Of a stretch of DNA of 36,799 nucleotides, positions 15,199 through 23,934 are shown one piece after another. Below the pieces are notes generated by a model. The model was not told the origin of the DNA. It made no database searches and saw only the letters and a program-made list of their open reading frames with translations. The position numbers and the translations under genes are program-made. How positions within the stretch are numbered: the stretch's first letter is position 1; each line of letters opens with the position of its first letter. Origin of the DNA: JBDKUD01 sp050943315 (lineage in GTDB: Bacteria; Bacillota; Syntrophomonadia; Syntrophomonadales; Syntrophomonadaceae); assembly GCA_050943315.1 (NCBI GenBank), contig JBMNOY010000017.1, positions 1 through 36,799 of the forward strand. The letters run 5' to 3'.

Positions 15199-15477
15199 AT
15201 GGACAAACGCAGGGAAGTAATAAGCCGGGCAATGGCTGATTTCTTAGAGATTCCTAAAGATCTGGTCCTCGATTTGCCCAAGGTCACAATTGTGGGCAGA
15301 AACGAATTTTATCTGGAAAATCACCGGGGTATTATAGAGTACACCTTAAACCTTCTGCGCATTAATTTAAGCCGCGGCTTTTTAGAAATTGAGGGAGATA
15401 ACCTGGAGATAAAAGCCCTTATGCCTGATGAGATTAGTGTTACGGGGACCATCAAATCCATAAAATACCACGACTAA
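15199..15477 (+). CDS. yqfC: Sporulation protein YqfC
   Basis: The product has 92 residues from ATG 15199 (MDKRREVISRAMADFLEIPKDLVLDLPKVTIVG), with GGAGG at 15187-15191. An in-frame ATG 63 nt upstream lies almost against the terminator and has no site. YqfC-family proteins are about this length and are always next to YqfD. In B. subtilis the pair is expressed in the mother cell under sigma-E. The exact function is unknown. The motif ENHRGIIEYTLNLLRIN is the family core. YqfD follows after 14 nt. Confidence 0.88.
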   Translation: MDKRREVISRAMADFLEIPKDLVLDLPKVTIVGRNEFYLENHRGIIEYTLNLLRINLSRGFLEIEGDNLEIKALMPDEISVTGTIKSIKYHD

Positions 15478-15491
15478 AGCGGAGGTGAACG

Positions 15492-16715
15492 ATGGCTAAC
15501 AAACTTTTCGACCAGGTAGGAGGCATAATCACAGTAAAACTTAGAGGAAAAAATGAAGAGAAAGTAATAAACATGGCCCTGACACGAGGCATCTTTCTAT
15601 GGGATATTAAAAAAGATGCCGACGGGATGAAATTTAAGGTTAGAACCAGTGGCTTCAAGGCAATTAAAAATATTGCTGACGAGAATAATTTTGAGTTAAC
15701 CACCGTGGCTAGTGAAGGCTTACCATTCTATCGCAATCTGTTCAAAAGACGCATGGGCTTTTTTGGCGGAGCCCTTATATTTGTTCTGGCGCTGTATCTG
15801 GTCACATCCTTCGTATGGTTTGTTGATGTAAGCGGTAACCATAATGTTGACACCAAACGAATTATTCTGACCGCCGCTAAATATGGCGTATACCAGGGTG
15901 CCGCAAAATGGAATTTTAGCTGTAATGAAGCAGAAGAAGGGATGCTTCGTGATATTAGCCAACTATCCTATGCAGAAATCAATGTTAAGGGAGTAAAAGC
16001 ACATATTAAAGTGGTAGAAAAGATACTGCCCAAAAGAGAGACTACTGGTCCTTGCCATATGGTTGCCATTAAAGACGGGGTTGTAGAGGATGTTTTAGTG
16101 CTGGAAGGGCAGGCCAACACCAAGAAAGGTGACGTGGTGGGCAAGGGTGATATCCTGATTTCTGGAGTTGTGTTTCCCCAAAAGCAGGAACAATTCATAG
16201 AAGATGACAGCAGTGAACCGAGATTGCCCTATGAAGTAAGAGCCCGGGGAGTGGTTAAGGCCCGGGTTTGGTATGATGGATACAGCGAATGTAAATTGAG
16301 GTCAGAAAAGACGTTATTTACGGGTAGAAAAAAGACTGTTGTATATCTTCAAACCCCGTGGCAAACCATAACCATATTGGGAAAAGGGGACACTGATTAC
16401 CGCTTATATGAGAAAAAGTTTAAAAAGCATACCTTGACGACTCCGGTAGGAGAATTCTCCATTAAACGATTAACTTTACTGGAACAGACACGCAGTGTTA
16501 AGGAATACACAGAATCTGAGGCTGTTAATATAGCCCGTAAAAAAGCTGAACAAGAATTAAGGAAAAAGTTGGGGCCTTCACAAAAGATTACGGATTCAAA
16601 GGTTGAAGTGGTTTCCTCACCTAGTGATCCTATTATCAGGGTCAAAGTATCTGTTGAAACTATTGAAAATATAGCCATCGACCAACCTATTAATACTTCC
16701 GGAAATGGTAATTAG
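15492..16715 (+). CDS. yqfD: Sporulation protein YqfD
   Basis: The 407-residue protein has an N-terminal cytosolic part, one transmembrane helix at about residues 88-109 (MGFFGGALIFVLALYLVTSF), and a large outer domain carrying FVDVSGNHNVDTKRI, a POTRA-like start seen across YqfD proteins. The C-terminal third has charged helices (SEAVNIARKKAEQELRKKL). It is related to the SpoIV sporulation protein YqfD family required for efficient spore formation. GGAGGTGAACG precedes the ATG. It is coupled to yqfC. Length and domain order are normal. Confidence 0.9.
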   Translation: MANKLFDQVGGIITVKLRGKNEEKVINMALTRGIFLWDIKKDADGMKFKVRTSGFKAIKNIADENNFELTTVASEGLPFYRNLFKRRMGFFGGALIFVLALYLVTSFVWFVDVSGNHNVDTKRIILTAAKYGVYQGAAKWNFSCNEAEEGMLRDISQLSYAEINVKGVKAHIKVVEKILPKRETTGPCHMVAIKDGVVEDVLVLEGQANTKKGDVVGKGDILISGVVFPQKQEQFIEDDSSEPRLPYEVRARGVVKARVWYDGYSECKLRSEKTLFTGRKKTVVYLQTPWQTITILGKGDTDYRLYEKKFKKHTLTTPVGEFSIKRLTLLEQTRSVKEYTESEAVNIARKKAEQELRKKLGPSQKITDSKVEVVSSPSDPIIRVKVSVETIENIAIDQPINTSGNGN

Positions 16716-16726
16716 ATGACCAGGTG

Positions 16727-16735
16727 TGGTATAAT
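16727..16735 (+). promoter_or_regulatory. Extended -10 promoter upstream of phoH
   Basis: TGGTATAAT (16727-16735) is a perfect extended -10 element (TGnTATAAT) in the 57-nt gap between yqfD and phoH, 38 nt before the phoH start. I see no good -35 box, which extended promoters can lack. It would separate phoH, pgpH and ybeY from sporulation-dependent transcription of yqfCD. Confidence 0.5.
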
Positions 16736-16772
16736 AACCTCCATAAAATGCTAGTAAGCGGGGGATAAATAT

Positions 16773-17741
16773 TTGACCGAAAAAGAACTTAAAATAGGCA
16801 TCGGTGATAATACCAGTGCAGCTATCTTCTTTGGTACCGGAGATGAGAATTTCAGGTACTTGCGCAGTATGTGTGAAGCAGATATATCTGCCCGCGGATT
16901 AGACATATATATTAAGGGCGATAATGAGCATGTTCAACAGGCTTTTGACTTAATTAACGGTTTACTGGATATTGTGGAACATGAAGGACAATTAGGAATC
17001 AATGATATAAATTACGTTTTCAATCTGGTGAAGAAAGGTTCTAAACCAGGTCACAAAGACATTGTTTATGGCACTATTCTAACCAGTTTTCGCGGGAAGG
17101 CCATAAAAGCCAAAACTATGGGCCAGAAGAGATATATTGAAGCCATTTTGAGGGATGACGTTGTATTTGGGATTGGCCCGGCCGGAACCGGCAAGACTTA
17201 CTTGGCGGTAGTAATGGCGGTACGGGCGTTGAAAAATAAAGAAGTGGAACGCATTATTTTAGTTCGGCCGGCTGTTGAAGCCGGAGAAAAACTGGGATTT
17301 TTGCCTGGCGATATGCAAGAAAAAGTTAACCCTTATCTAAGACCATTGTATGACGGGCTTTTTGATATTTTGGGCCTGGATGTAGCCCAGCGGTATATGG
17401 AAAAAAATATAATCGAAGTGGCTCCTTTGGCTTATATGAGAGGCCGTACATTAAACGATGCCTTTATTATCCTGGATGAAGCCCAGAATACAACTCCTCA
17501 GCAGATGAAAATGTTTCTGACCAGACTGGGTTTTGGGTCCAAGGCAGTGATAACTGGAGATGTCACCCAGGTAGACCTGCCCAAAGAAGAGTATTCCGGG
17601 TTAATCGAGATTCAGAAAATCTTAGGTCATGTTAAGGGAATGTCTTTCGAATATTTAACTAAAGAGGATGTAATCAGACACCCGCTGGTGCAAAAAATAA
17701 TTGATGCCTATGAAGCTTACGAATTAGCTAATAACAGCTAA
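16773..17741 (+). CDS. phoH: PhoH-like ATPase (PhoL/YbeZ type)
   Basis: The 322-residue protein has a short N-terminal KH-like region and a P-loop ATPase core. Walker A is GPAGTGKT (residues 135-142), Walker B FIILDEAQN, and sensor ITGDVTQVDLP. It starts with TTG at 16773 behind GCGGGGGA. The family is paired with YbeY across bacteria and is linked to RNA metabolism and ribosome quality control. Here ybeY is two genes downstream with pgpH in between, as in B. subtilis (phoL-yqfF-yqfG). Confidence 0.93.
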   Translation: MTEKELKIGIGDNTSAAIFFGTGDENFRYLRSMCEADISARGLDIYIKGDNEHVQQAFDLINGLLDIVEHEGQLGINDINYVFNLVKKGSKPGHKDIVYGTILTSFRGKAIKAKTMGQKRYIEAILRDDVVFGIGPAGTGKTYLAVVMAVRALKNKEVERIILVRPAVEAGEKLGFLPGDMQEKVNPYLRPLYDGLFDILGLDVAQRYMEKNIIEVAPLAYMRGRTLNDAFIILDEAQNTTPQQMKMFLTRLGFGSKAVITGDVTQVDLPKEEYSGLIEIQKILGHVKGMSFEYLTKEDVIRHPLVQKIIDAYEAYELANNS

Positions 17742-17808
17742 TCTAGAAATGGACAAGTTGGTACTTTTGGAAGGGCAGTCGTCAACCTTCTAAGGAGAAG
17801 TTACTAAA

Positions 17809-20016
17809 ATGAAGCTTTCCAATCTTTTAAGAGATTTTGTATGGAATAAAATAGGAGACTTTTTTAAAAATTCAACAACACAGAAGGTTTTGGGTGTTCT
17901 TATTTTCTTTGCTATAATGATTCTGGTATTATTTAGCAGTTTTAGCCCCAAGCAGGTCATGCTTAGACCTGATGAAGTGGCTAACCGTAACATTGTATCT
18001 AACATTACCGCCGTGGTTATTGATTACAAACAAACCGAGGAATTGCAGAAGCAAGCTGCCAGCAAGGTCCAGAAGGTTTATCAGGAAGATAAATATGCTC
18101 TGTCTAATGCCCAGAGTGAAATAAACAGCTTTTTTACCAATGTTAAAGATATTAACAATTCCCAGGGTGCTGACCGGGCCAAACGGCTGGAGGAACTTAT
18201 AAAAAGTACAATGCAGCAAAAGCAAACCCAGGGTATACCAACTTCTAGCACCGTTTCCGCCCTGACTAAATATATTATCAACTCCAGGCCTGAGGACCTG
18301 GAACAAATGAACCAGGCAGCCCTGTTGGTTGTGGAGACCGTTATGAATAGTCCCATCACCCGGGAGGCTTTACCTACCGTATATACCCAGGCCAACAATC
18401 AAATAAAAACCATGGCCTATGCACCCGAAGCCAGGGAAATAATCAGTATTGCTACTATCAATGCCATTAAACCGAATTTAGTCTTTAACAAGGAAGCCAC
18501 TGATAAGGCTATTAAAGAAGCCCAAGACAATGTCAAACCGGTGCAAAAAACTATAAAATCAGGGGAAATTATAATCCGTGAAGGCGAACGGGTAACAGCC
18601 GAGCAAATTTCCGTTTTGGAACAATTAGGAATACAAAGGAGTAGGAGTTATTTCCTCACCTTAATCGGTTCAGGAGTATTTATAGTTATTGTATTCTGGC
18701 TGATTGTAGAATTTCTAAGGCGCTATTATTATGAAATTTATAATAATGATAAGTTAATAGTGCTGATTGGTATTATATTTATATTAGTTTTATTAGTTAC
18801 CAGGTTCTTAAGCATAATAAAGATAAGCGACCAACCGGAGATAAATTCATTAATAGGTTATCTGGCCCCGGTAGGAGCGGGATCGATGCTCTTGGCTATA
18901 TTAATAGACAACCGGCTGGCTTATTTCCTGACAATGATTATGGCCCTCTTTGTTGGCTTGTTAACCGATGGCAACCAGCTGTTCTATGCCATTGTGGCCT
19001 TTGTCGGCGGAACCGTTGGAGTATACCAGGTTTCGCGGCTGAGCCAGACTTCCGATTTAGCCAAAGCCGGATTATACATCGCGGTGGCCAATATTCTTAC
19101 CATAATTACCTTGTTATTAATAGCAGGTAATATTACGCTCAATTTGGCTTTAACCGGTATTTTACTGGGTGCTATTAACGGAATTCTTTCCGCTATTTTA
19201 ATGATAGGCTTGCTTCCGTATCTGGAAAGTGCTTTTTCCATAACCAGTATGATAAAATTATTGGAACTGTCTAACCCTAATCATTACCTGTTAAAAAGAT
19301 TACTGCTGGAAGCTCCGGGGACTTATCACCATAGCTTAATGGTGGGCAATCTGGCCGAAGCGTCGGCAGAATCCGTCGGGGCCAATCCTTTGTTAGTTCG
19401 GGTGGGAGCATATTACCATGATATTGGCAAGCTAAAAAGACCGGAATACTTTGTGGAAAACCAGCGCAATTTTGATAACCCTCATGAGAAAATTGCCCCG
19501 GCCTTAAGTGCCCTTATTATTACCTCCCACGTTAAAGAAGGGCTGGAACTGGCCCGTGAATCTCGTTTACCCCGGATTATAAGTGACTTTATTGCTCAGC
19601 ATCATGGCACCAGTCTGGCAAAATATTTTTATAGCCGGGCACTAGAGGAAGATATTGATGGTCAAATCAGTGAAGAAGGCTTTCGTTATGAAGGCCCTAA
19701 ACCGCAGACCAAGGAAATAGCACTGGTTATGCTGGCTGATTCAATCGAAGCGGCAGTTAGGTCATTACAAGAACCTTCCAGCGAAAGTATCAGAGAAATG
19801 GTACGGTTGATTATAAGGGACAAACTGGATGATCGCCAGTTGGAAGAATGTGACCTTACTTTTAAAGATTTAGATATCATTGCCAACTCGTTCTGTAAAT
19901 TGCTTGAAGGCGTTTACCATAAACGTATCGAGTATCCTGAGACTATAGCTAAAGAATTACAAAAAAGGAGAGAAAGCTATGGAGACCATGATAATAAATC
20001 AACAGAACAAGGTTAA
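17809..20016 (+). CDS. pgpH: Cyclic-di-AMP phosphodiesterase PgpH (7TMR-HD)
   Basis: The 735-residue protein has a first membrane helix at about residues 27-45, an extracytoplasmic 7TMR-HDED domain (about 46-275), a block of about seven helices (about 281-480) and a cytosolic HD phosphodiesterase domain. Metal ligands appear as YHH (507-508), H537-D538 in YYHDIGK and HHG in AQHHGTS. Family members hydrolyse c-di-AMP to pApA, tying it to potassium and wall homeostasis. The ATG follows AAGGAG. The last 38 nt overlap ybeY. Also known as YqfF. Confidence 0.93.
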   Translation: MKLSNLLRDFVWNKIGDFFKNSTTQKVLGVLIFFAIMILVLFSSFSPKQVMLRPDEVANRNIVSNITAVVIDYKQTEELQKQAASKVQKVYQEDKYALSNAQSEINSFFTNVKDINNSQGADRAKRLEELIKSTMQQKQTQGIPTSSTVSALTKYIINSRPEDLEQMNQAALLVVETVMNSPITREALPTVYTQANNQIKTMAYAPEAREIISIATINAIKPNLVFNKEATDKAIKEAQDNVKPVQKTIKSGEIIIREGERVTAEQISVLEQLGIQRSRSYFLTLIGSGVFIVIVFWLIVEFLRRYYYEIYNNDKLIVLIGIIFILVLLVTRFLSIIKISDQPEINSLIGYLAPVGAGSMLLAILIDNRLAYFLTMIMALFVGLLTDGNQLFYAIVAFVGGTVGVYQVSRLSQTSDLAKAGLYIAVANILTIITLLLIAGNITLNLALTGILLGAINGILSAILMIGLLPYLESAFSITSMIKLLELSNPNHYLLKRLLLEAPGTYHHSLMVGNLAEASAESVGANPLLVRVGAYYHDIGKLKRPEYFVENQRNFDNPHEKIAPALSALIITSHVKEGLELARESRLPRIISDFIAQHHGTSLAKYFYSRALEEDIDGQISEEGFRYEGPKPQTKEIALVMLADSIEAAVRSLQEPSSESIREMVRLIIRDKLDDRQLEECDLTFKDLDIIANSFCKLLEGVYHKRIEYPETIAKELQKRRESYGDHDNKSTEQG

Positions 20017-20449
20017 CTATAATAAGGAAATGCAACAGGTTATCATGAATGTTGCCAATGCTGCTGCTAAAATTGTTAAGATACCTAAGAATTCCGAATT
20101 GAGTATATTACTGGTAGATAACAGTTACATAAAAGAGCTTAACTTTATTTACCGGAATCAAAATACACCTACAGACGTTCTTTCATTTGCCATGAATGAG
20201 CTAACTGAAGATGAACCAGATTACGACTCAACTGATGAGGTTAATGTTTTGGGGGATATAGTAATATCTCTGGAGAAAGCAGTTGAACAGAGTGAGGAAT
20301 ATGGGCATAGTATCTCCAGGGAACTGGGTTATTTAGTAGCCCATGGCATGCTTCACCTGATCGGCTATGACCACGAGACAGAGGAAGAAGCAAAAGGAAT
20401 GAGAACCCTGGAAGAAAAGATTATGCAGGCGGTCAAGCTGGAAAGGTAG
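19979..20449 (+). CDS. ybeY: Endoribonuclease YbeY
   Basis: The 156-residue protein contains the zinc motif H122-GMLH126-LIGYDH132. A conserved region NFIYRNQNTPTDVLSF also appears, with one Leu/Phe swap at the start. YbeY acts in 16S rRNA 3'-end maturation and 70S quality control. ATG 19979 lies inside the end of pgpH, with AAAAAGGAGAG as site; ATG 19988 is a possible alternative. The overlap indicates translational coupling. Confidence 0.95.
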   Translation: METMIINQQNKVNYNKEMQQVIMNVANAAAKIVKIPKNSELSILLVDNSYIKELNFIYRNQNTPTDVLSFAMNELTEDEPDYDSTDEVNVLGDIVISLEKAVEQSEEYGHSISRELGYLVAHGMLHLIGYDHETEEEAKGMRTLEEKIMQAVKLER

Positions 20450-20458
20450 CCGGACACA

Positions 20459-20812
20459 ATGACGCCAAAAAAGTTAGCCCGCAGTTTTGCCTGGGCCCTG
20501 GCGGGGATTAGCTACGCTTTTAAAACGCAAAGAAACATGAAAATACATGGCCTGGCGGTTATAGTGGTGGCGAGTGCGGGTTTCTACGCAGGGCTGACCC
20601 GCATTGAATGGGCCATAATTTCGGTTACTGTTTTTATGGTGTTAAGTGCCGAAACTATCAACACAGCTATTGAGAAGACCGTTGATTTGGTTACTGATAA
20701 TTACCATCCGCTGGCTGAGCTGGCCAAGAACCTGGCTGCTGGTGCCGTTCTCTTGACTGCTATTAATGCTCTGGTAATCGCCGGGTTAATTTTTGGGCAT
20801 CATTTCAGGTAG
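20459..20812 (+). CDS. dgkA: Undecaprenol/diacylglycerol kinase (DgkA family)
   Basis: The 117-residue integral membrane kinase has three hydrophobic helices and the catalytic signature SAETINTAIEKTVDL at about residues 60-74. In Gram-positive bacteria the enzyme mainly phosphorylates undecaprenol to recycle the wall lipid carrier. A conserved N-terminal amphipathic stretch (SFAWALAGISYAFKTQRNMKIH) is present. It begins 9 nt after ybeY with a modest site (GGAAAGG) and ends the run started at phoH. The 147-nt gap after it contains TCTAACCC (20833) and GGGTTAGA (20885) as a distant inverted repeat but no clear terminator. Confidence 0.93.
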   Translation: MTPKKLARSFAWALAGISYAFKTQRNMKIHGLAVIVVASAGFYAGLTRIEWAIISVTVFMVLSAETINTAIEKTVDLVTDNYHPLAELAKNLAAGAVLLTAINALVIAGLIFGHHFR

Positions 20813-20959
20813 AAGGTAGCTGTTATCAGAATCTAACCCAGATGGACACAGTTTAGTTATGAAGACATAGAATTACCTCTGAGGGGTTAGAATTATCATG
20901 CATTATTTGGCTTCTGTTGGGTGTAGTTTCTTTCCAATAATAACACTAAGGAGAATGTA

Positions 20960-21346
20960 ATGGATATAAATGGGCTTATCGGTGTGGCTCGCAAAGCCTT
21001 GAATAACTCATATTCACCTTACTCCGGATTTAAGGTAGGAGCAGCACTGCTTACCGAAGACGGCAGAATCTATAGCGGAGTTAATGTAGAAAACGCATCT
21101 TTCGGGCTGACTGTTTGTGCGGAGAGAATTGCGGTATTCAAAGCTGTTTCTGAAGGGCAGCGCGAATTTGTGGCTTTAGCGGTGGCCAGCAGCGGGGATG
21201 CATTTATATATCCCTGTGGTGCCTGCCTGCAAGTTTTAGCAGAATTTTCGCCCCAAATAAAAATATTTGTTACTAATCAACAAGATGAATACCAGGAATA
21301 CCATCTGAGCGATTTACTGCCCAGTATTTTTGTATTAGATAAATAG
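20960..21346 (+). CDS. cdd: Cytidine deaminase
   Basis: The 128-residue protein has the zinc signature C53-A-E55 with P-C86-G-A-C89-LQVL. E55 is the proton shuttle and the three cysteines bind zinc, as in homotetrameric Cdd. The N-terminal SYSPYSGFKVGAALL and FGLTVCAERIA motifs are canonical. It salvages cytidine and deoxycytidine to uridine and deoxyuridine. The ATG follows AAGGAGAATGTA. Placement between dgkA and era matches B. subtilis. Confidence 0.96.
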   Translation: MDINGLIGVARKALNNSYSPYSGFKVGAALLTEDGRIYSGVNVENASFGLTVCAERIAVFKAVSEGQREFVALAVASSGDAFIYPCGACLQVLAEFSPQIKIFVTNQQDEYQEYHLSDLLPSIFVLDK

Positions 21347-21389
21347 ATATGGTTTTAGTTTATGCTTCTGTATCAGGAGGGGTAATTTA

Positions 21390-22271
21390 GTGAAATCCGG
21401 ATTTGTAAGTATTGTGGGTAGACCTAATGTTGGGAAATCTACTTTAATGAACTCCATCATTGGGGAAAAGATTGCCATAGTATCGGAAAAACCCCAAACC
21501 ACCAGAACCCGTATTCAAGGGATTTATACCTGCGATAAAGGTCAAATAGTTTTTGTAGACACTCCCGGTATACATAAGCCCAAACATTTACTGGGGGAAT
21601 ACATGGTGAAGGTTTCCACCAGAACTTTGGAAGAAGTTGATCTGATATATTACATGACTGATGTCACCAGACCCCTGGGCGGGGGGGAAAAGTTTATACT
21701 TAATCAATTGATAGGGGCCAGGGTGCCGGTATTCTTACTGGTAAATAAAATTGATCTGGCCAGTGAAGATCAAACTAAAGAATTTATTCACTCTTTTAAC
21801 GGGGAAATGAGTTTTGCCGAGATTATTACTCTGTCTGCGGTCAATGGTACTAATTTACCATTATTACTTGAAAAGACTTTTGACTATCTTCCTGATGGAC
21901 CGCTGTATTATCCGGCTGACAATGTAACCGACCAGCCAGTGTCCCTTATTGCTGCGGAGTTAATCCGGGAAAAGGCTTTACTGCTAACCCGGGATGAGGT
22001 CCCCCATTCCCTGGCGGTAGAAATTGAGGAATTCCGGTCTCAGGCCAATGGCAAAGTATATTTGAAGGCAGTTATCTACACGGAAAGAGAGTCGCAAAAG
22101 GGGATCATTATTGGCAGACAGGGCCAGATGCTGAAACAAATAGGAGAACAATCCCGTATTGATATCGAGCATCTCATTAATGGCCCTGTATATCTTGATT
22201 TGTGGGTAAAAGTGAAAAAGAACTGGCGTGATAGTCAGAACAACTTGAATCAACTTGGATATCGGCTGTAG
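21390..22271 (+). CDS. era: GTPase Era
   Basis: The 293-residue product carries G1 GRPNVGKST (residues 10-18), an effector loop with QTTRTRIQGI, G3 DTPGIHKPKH, G4 NKIDLA and a C-terminal KH domain (about 200-290, with IIIGRQGQMLKQIG). Era binds the 3' end of 16S rRNA and the 30S subunit during maturation. The GTG start at 21390 has AGGAGGGG 8-15 nt upstream. The next gene, deoC, begins 15 nt later. Confidence 0.97.
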   Translation: MKSGFVSIVGRPNVGKSTLMNSIIGEKIAIVSEKPQTTRTRIQGIYTCDKGQIVFVDTPGIHKPKHLLGEYMVKVSTRTLEEVDLIYYMTDVTRPLGGGEKFILNQLIGARVPVFLLVNKIDLASEDQTKEFIHSFNGEMSFAEIITLSAVNGTNLPLLLEKTFDYLPDGPLYYPADNVTDQPVSLIAAELIREKALLLTRDEVPHSLAVEIEEFRSQANGKVYLKAVIYTERESQKGIIIGRQGQMLKQIGEQSRIDIEHLINGPVYLDLWVKVKKNWRDSQNNLNQLGYRL

Positions 22272-22286
22272 GCAGGAGGAGACAAT

Positions 22287-22943
22287 GTGATAGCAAGACA
22301 TATCGACAGTACTAATCTGCGGCCGGAAGCAACCGCAGGCGATATAAAAAAACTATGCCTTGAGGCAGCAGAATATAAAATGGCAGCCGTTTGTGTTCAT
22401 CCCAGCCGCTTGCAGCTTGCTCGTCATTATATTAGAAATAGCGAAGTAAAACTATGTACCGTAATTGGTTTCCCTCTGGGTGCAGAAACTTTGGCCACCA
22501 AAAAATTTGCGGCCCGGCAAGCGTTAGAACAGGGTGCCGAGGAACTGGATATGGTGATTAACCTGGGTGCCGTTAAAGATCATAATCTTAATCTGGTTGA
22601 ACAGGAAATTCGGGATATAGTAGAGCTTAAGAAGAACCAGGAGTTTATCCTCAAGGTGATAGTAGAAACAGCATTACTTGATAAACAAGAACTAATTAAT
22701 CTAACTCATCTGGTGGGTGATACAGGTGCCGATTACATTAAAACATCCACCGGCTTTGCTGCCCGCGGGGTAAGCCTGGAAGATATTGAAACCATACAGG
22801 CGTCTAAATCGGACCGGCTGAAAATCAAGGCGTCGGGCGGAATCCGGACTCTAGAGTTTGCACTGAGTTTGCTCGCGGCAGGTGCGGATAGACTGGGAAC
22901 CAGTAATGCGGTCAAAATTGTGGAGGAGTGCAGAAGGAAATAA
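22287..22943 (+). CDS. deoC: Deoxyribose-phosphate aldolase
   Basis: The 218-residue TIM-barrel aldolase has the Schiff-base lysine K152 in DYIKTSTGF and the second lysine K181 in IKASGG. Asp in EELDMVINLG is the third catalytic residue. It cleaves 2-deoxyribose-5-phosphate to glyceraldehyde-3-phosphate and acetaldehyde. The GTG start at 22287 has AGGAGGAGA upstream. Together with cdd it forms a pyrimidine-deoxynucleoside salvage pair around era. The last 16 nt overlap the next gene. Confidence 0.95.
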   Translation: MIARHIDSTNLRPEATAGDIKKLCLEAAEYKMAAVCVHPSRLQLARHYIRNSEVKLCTVIGFPLGAETLATKKFAARQALEQGAEELDMVINLGAVKDHNLNLVEQEIRDIVELKKNQEFILKVIVETALLDKQELINLTHLVGDTGADYIKTSTGFAARGVSLEDIETIQASKSDRLKIKASGGIRTLEFALSLLAAGADRLGTSNAVKIVEECRRK

Positions 22944-23851
22944 CTCATCTAAAGACATTATGCTTTATTATCACTCTTATTTTAGCCTATACTTACATAA
23001 TGGTTAATTATCCTTCCGATCTTGTCAAATCACTGGGATATAACTACCTGCTTAATATATATGCCTCCCGGGTATGTTCCCTAACTGATGTTAATTTTAT
23101 ATATAATCCGGGTTTAAGAAAACTTGACTTTGACCTGAATAATATGCAGATACAGACAGTAATGCCGGGCAATCATAATTATGTGCAGGAAGTAGAAAAG
23201 TTCATTACTGGTAATGGCCAGGCGCTGGTAGAATGCTCCGGACTTGATGCCTGGCATACAACCCGGGAGGGTTCGAAATATCTAACCTCAGTTAAGGCTA
23301 AAGGATACCGGGTAGTTGTATTTGATGGGGGACATCATCTGGCTACTCTAGGACTTGAACCTGATTTAATCATGATTCCCCAGATGGGGGGATATGCTGT
23401 GCATGCTTATATGCTGGATGGCATCAAGGTCAGTACTATAAAGAAGATAGCCGGTGAAATCCACTCCAACTCGGTAATAGTTACTGTACCCAGATGGGCA
23501 CTGGTCAAAAACTCCGTTTCCCTTAGTGGTTTAGCGGGAAAAATCTTTAAAGAATGCTATTATAGAGAAAAATCCGGTGAAAATTTCCAACCTGTGGGCA
23601 GACCGGGAATGAGCAAATATAATGGAATAATTCTAACCTATGTAAACAGCCGCCATAGTTTAGACCAGACCCTGGAAAACTGGCGTTTGCTAAACCTAAG
23701 CGATGTAAATAAAATTTACATCGCGTTTAATTACAGTTCCATAAGTGAACCTAAAGCAGATGAATTCTGTGCCAATATGCAGAAATCGCTGGGAATACCG
23801 GTTCAAAGGGTAAATGAACCGGTGAAAACATTTAATGTGCTATTTAGGTGA
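22928..23851 (+). CDS. Unrecognised membrane-anchored protein between deoC and recO
   Basis: The product has 307 residues and I cannot assign it to a family. Residues about 9-26 (KTLCFIITLILAYTYIMV) form a signal anchor, and the rest looks like a soluble alpha/beta domain, presumably outside the cell. Notable segments are VVVFDGGHHLATLG, DLIMIPQMGGYAVHAYM and KYNGIILTYVNSRHSL. There are about eight His and few Cys. The only start in frame is GTG 22928, just downstream of an in-frame stop. It overlaps deoC by 16 nt and its GGAGG is only 1 nt away, which is too close, so coupled reinitiation is likely. The frame is intact over 924 nt and codon use resembles its neighbours. Confidence 0.75.
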   Translation: MQKEITHLKTLCFIITLILAYTYIMVNYPSDLVKSLGYNYLLNIYASRVCSLTDVNFIYNPGLRKLDFDLNNMQIQTVMPGNHNYVQEVEKFITGNGQALVECSGLDAWHTTREGSKYLTSVKAKGYRVVVFDGGHHLATLGLEPDLIMIPQMGGYAVHAYMLDGIKVSTIKKIAGEIHSNSVIVTVPRWALVKNSVSLSGLAGKIFKECYYREKSGENFQPVGRPGMSKYNGIILTYVNSRHSLDQTLENWRLLNLSDVNKIYIAFNYSSISEPKADEFCANMQKSLGIPVQRVNEPVKTFNVLFR

Positions 23852-23934
23852 CCCTTGGAAGAAAAATACCGGGTGGGTATGGATATGCCTCACCCCGCGG
23901 GTTGAACCACAATAAAACTTTAGGCGGGAGACAG

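Noticed and set aside
20833..20892. Terminator after dgkA formed by TCTAACCC and GGGTTAGA
   Set aside because: The arms are 44 nt apart and no T-run follows, so it is not a convincing terminator.
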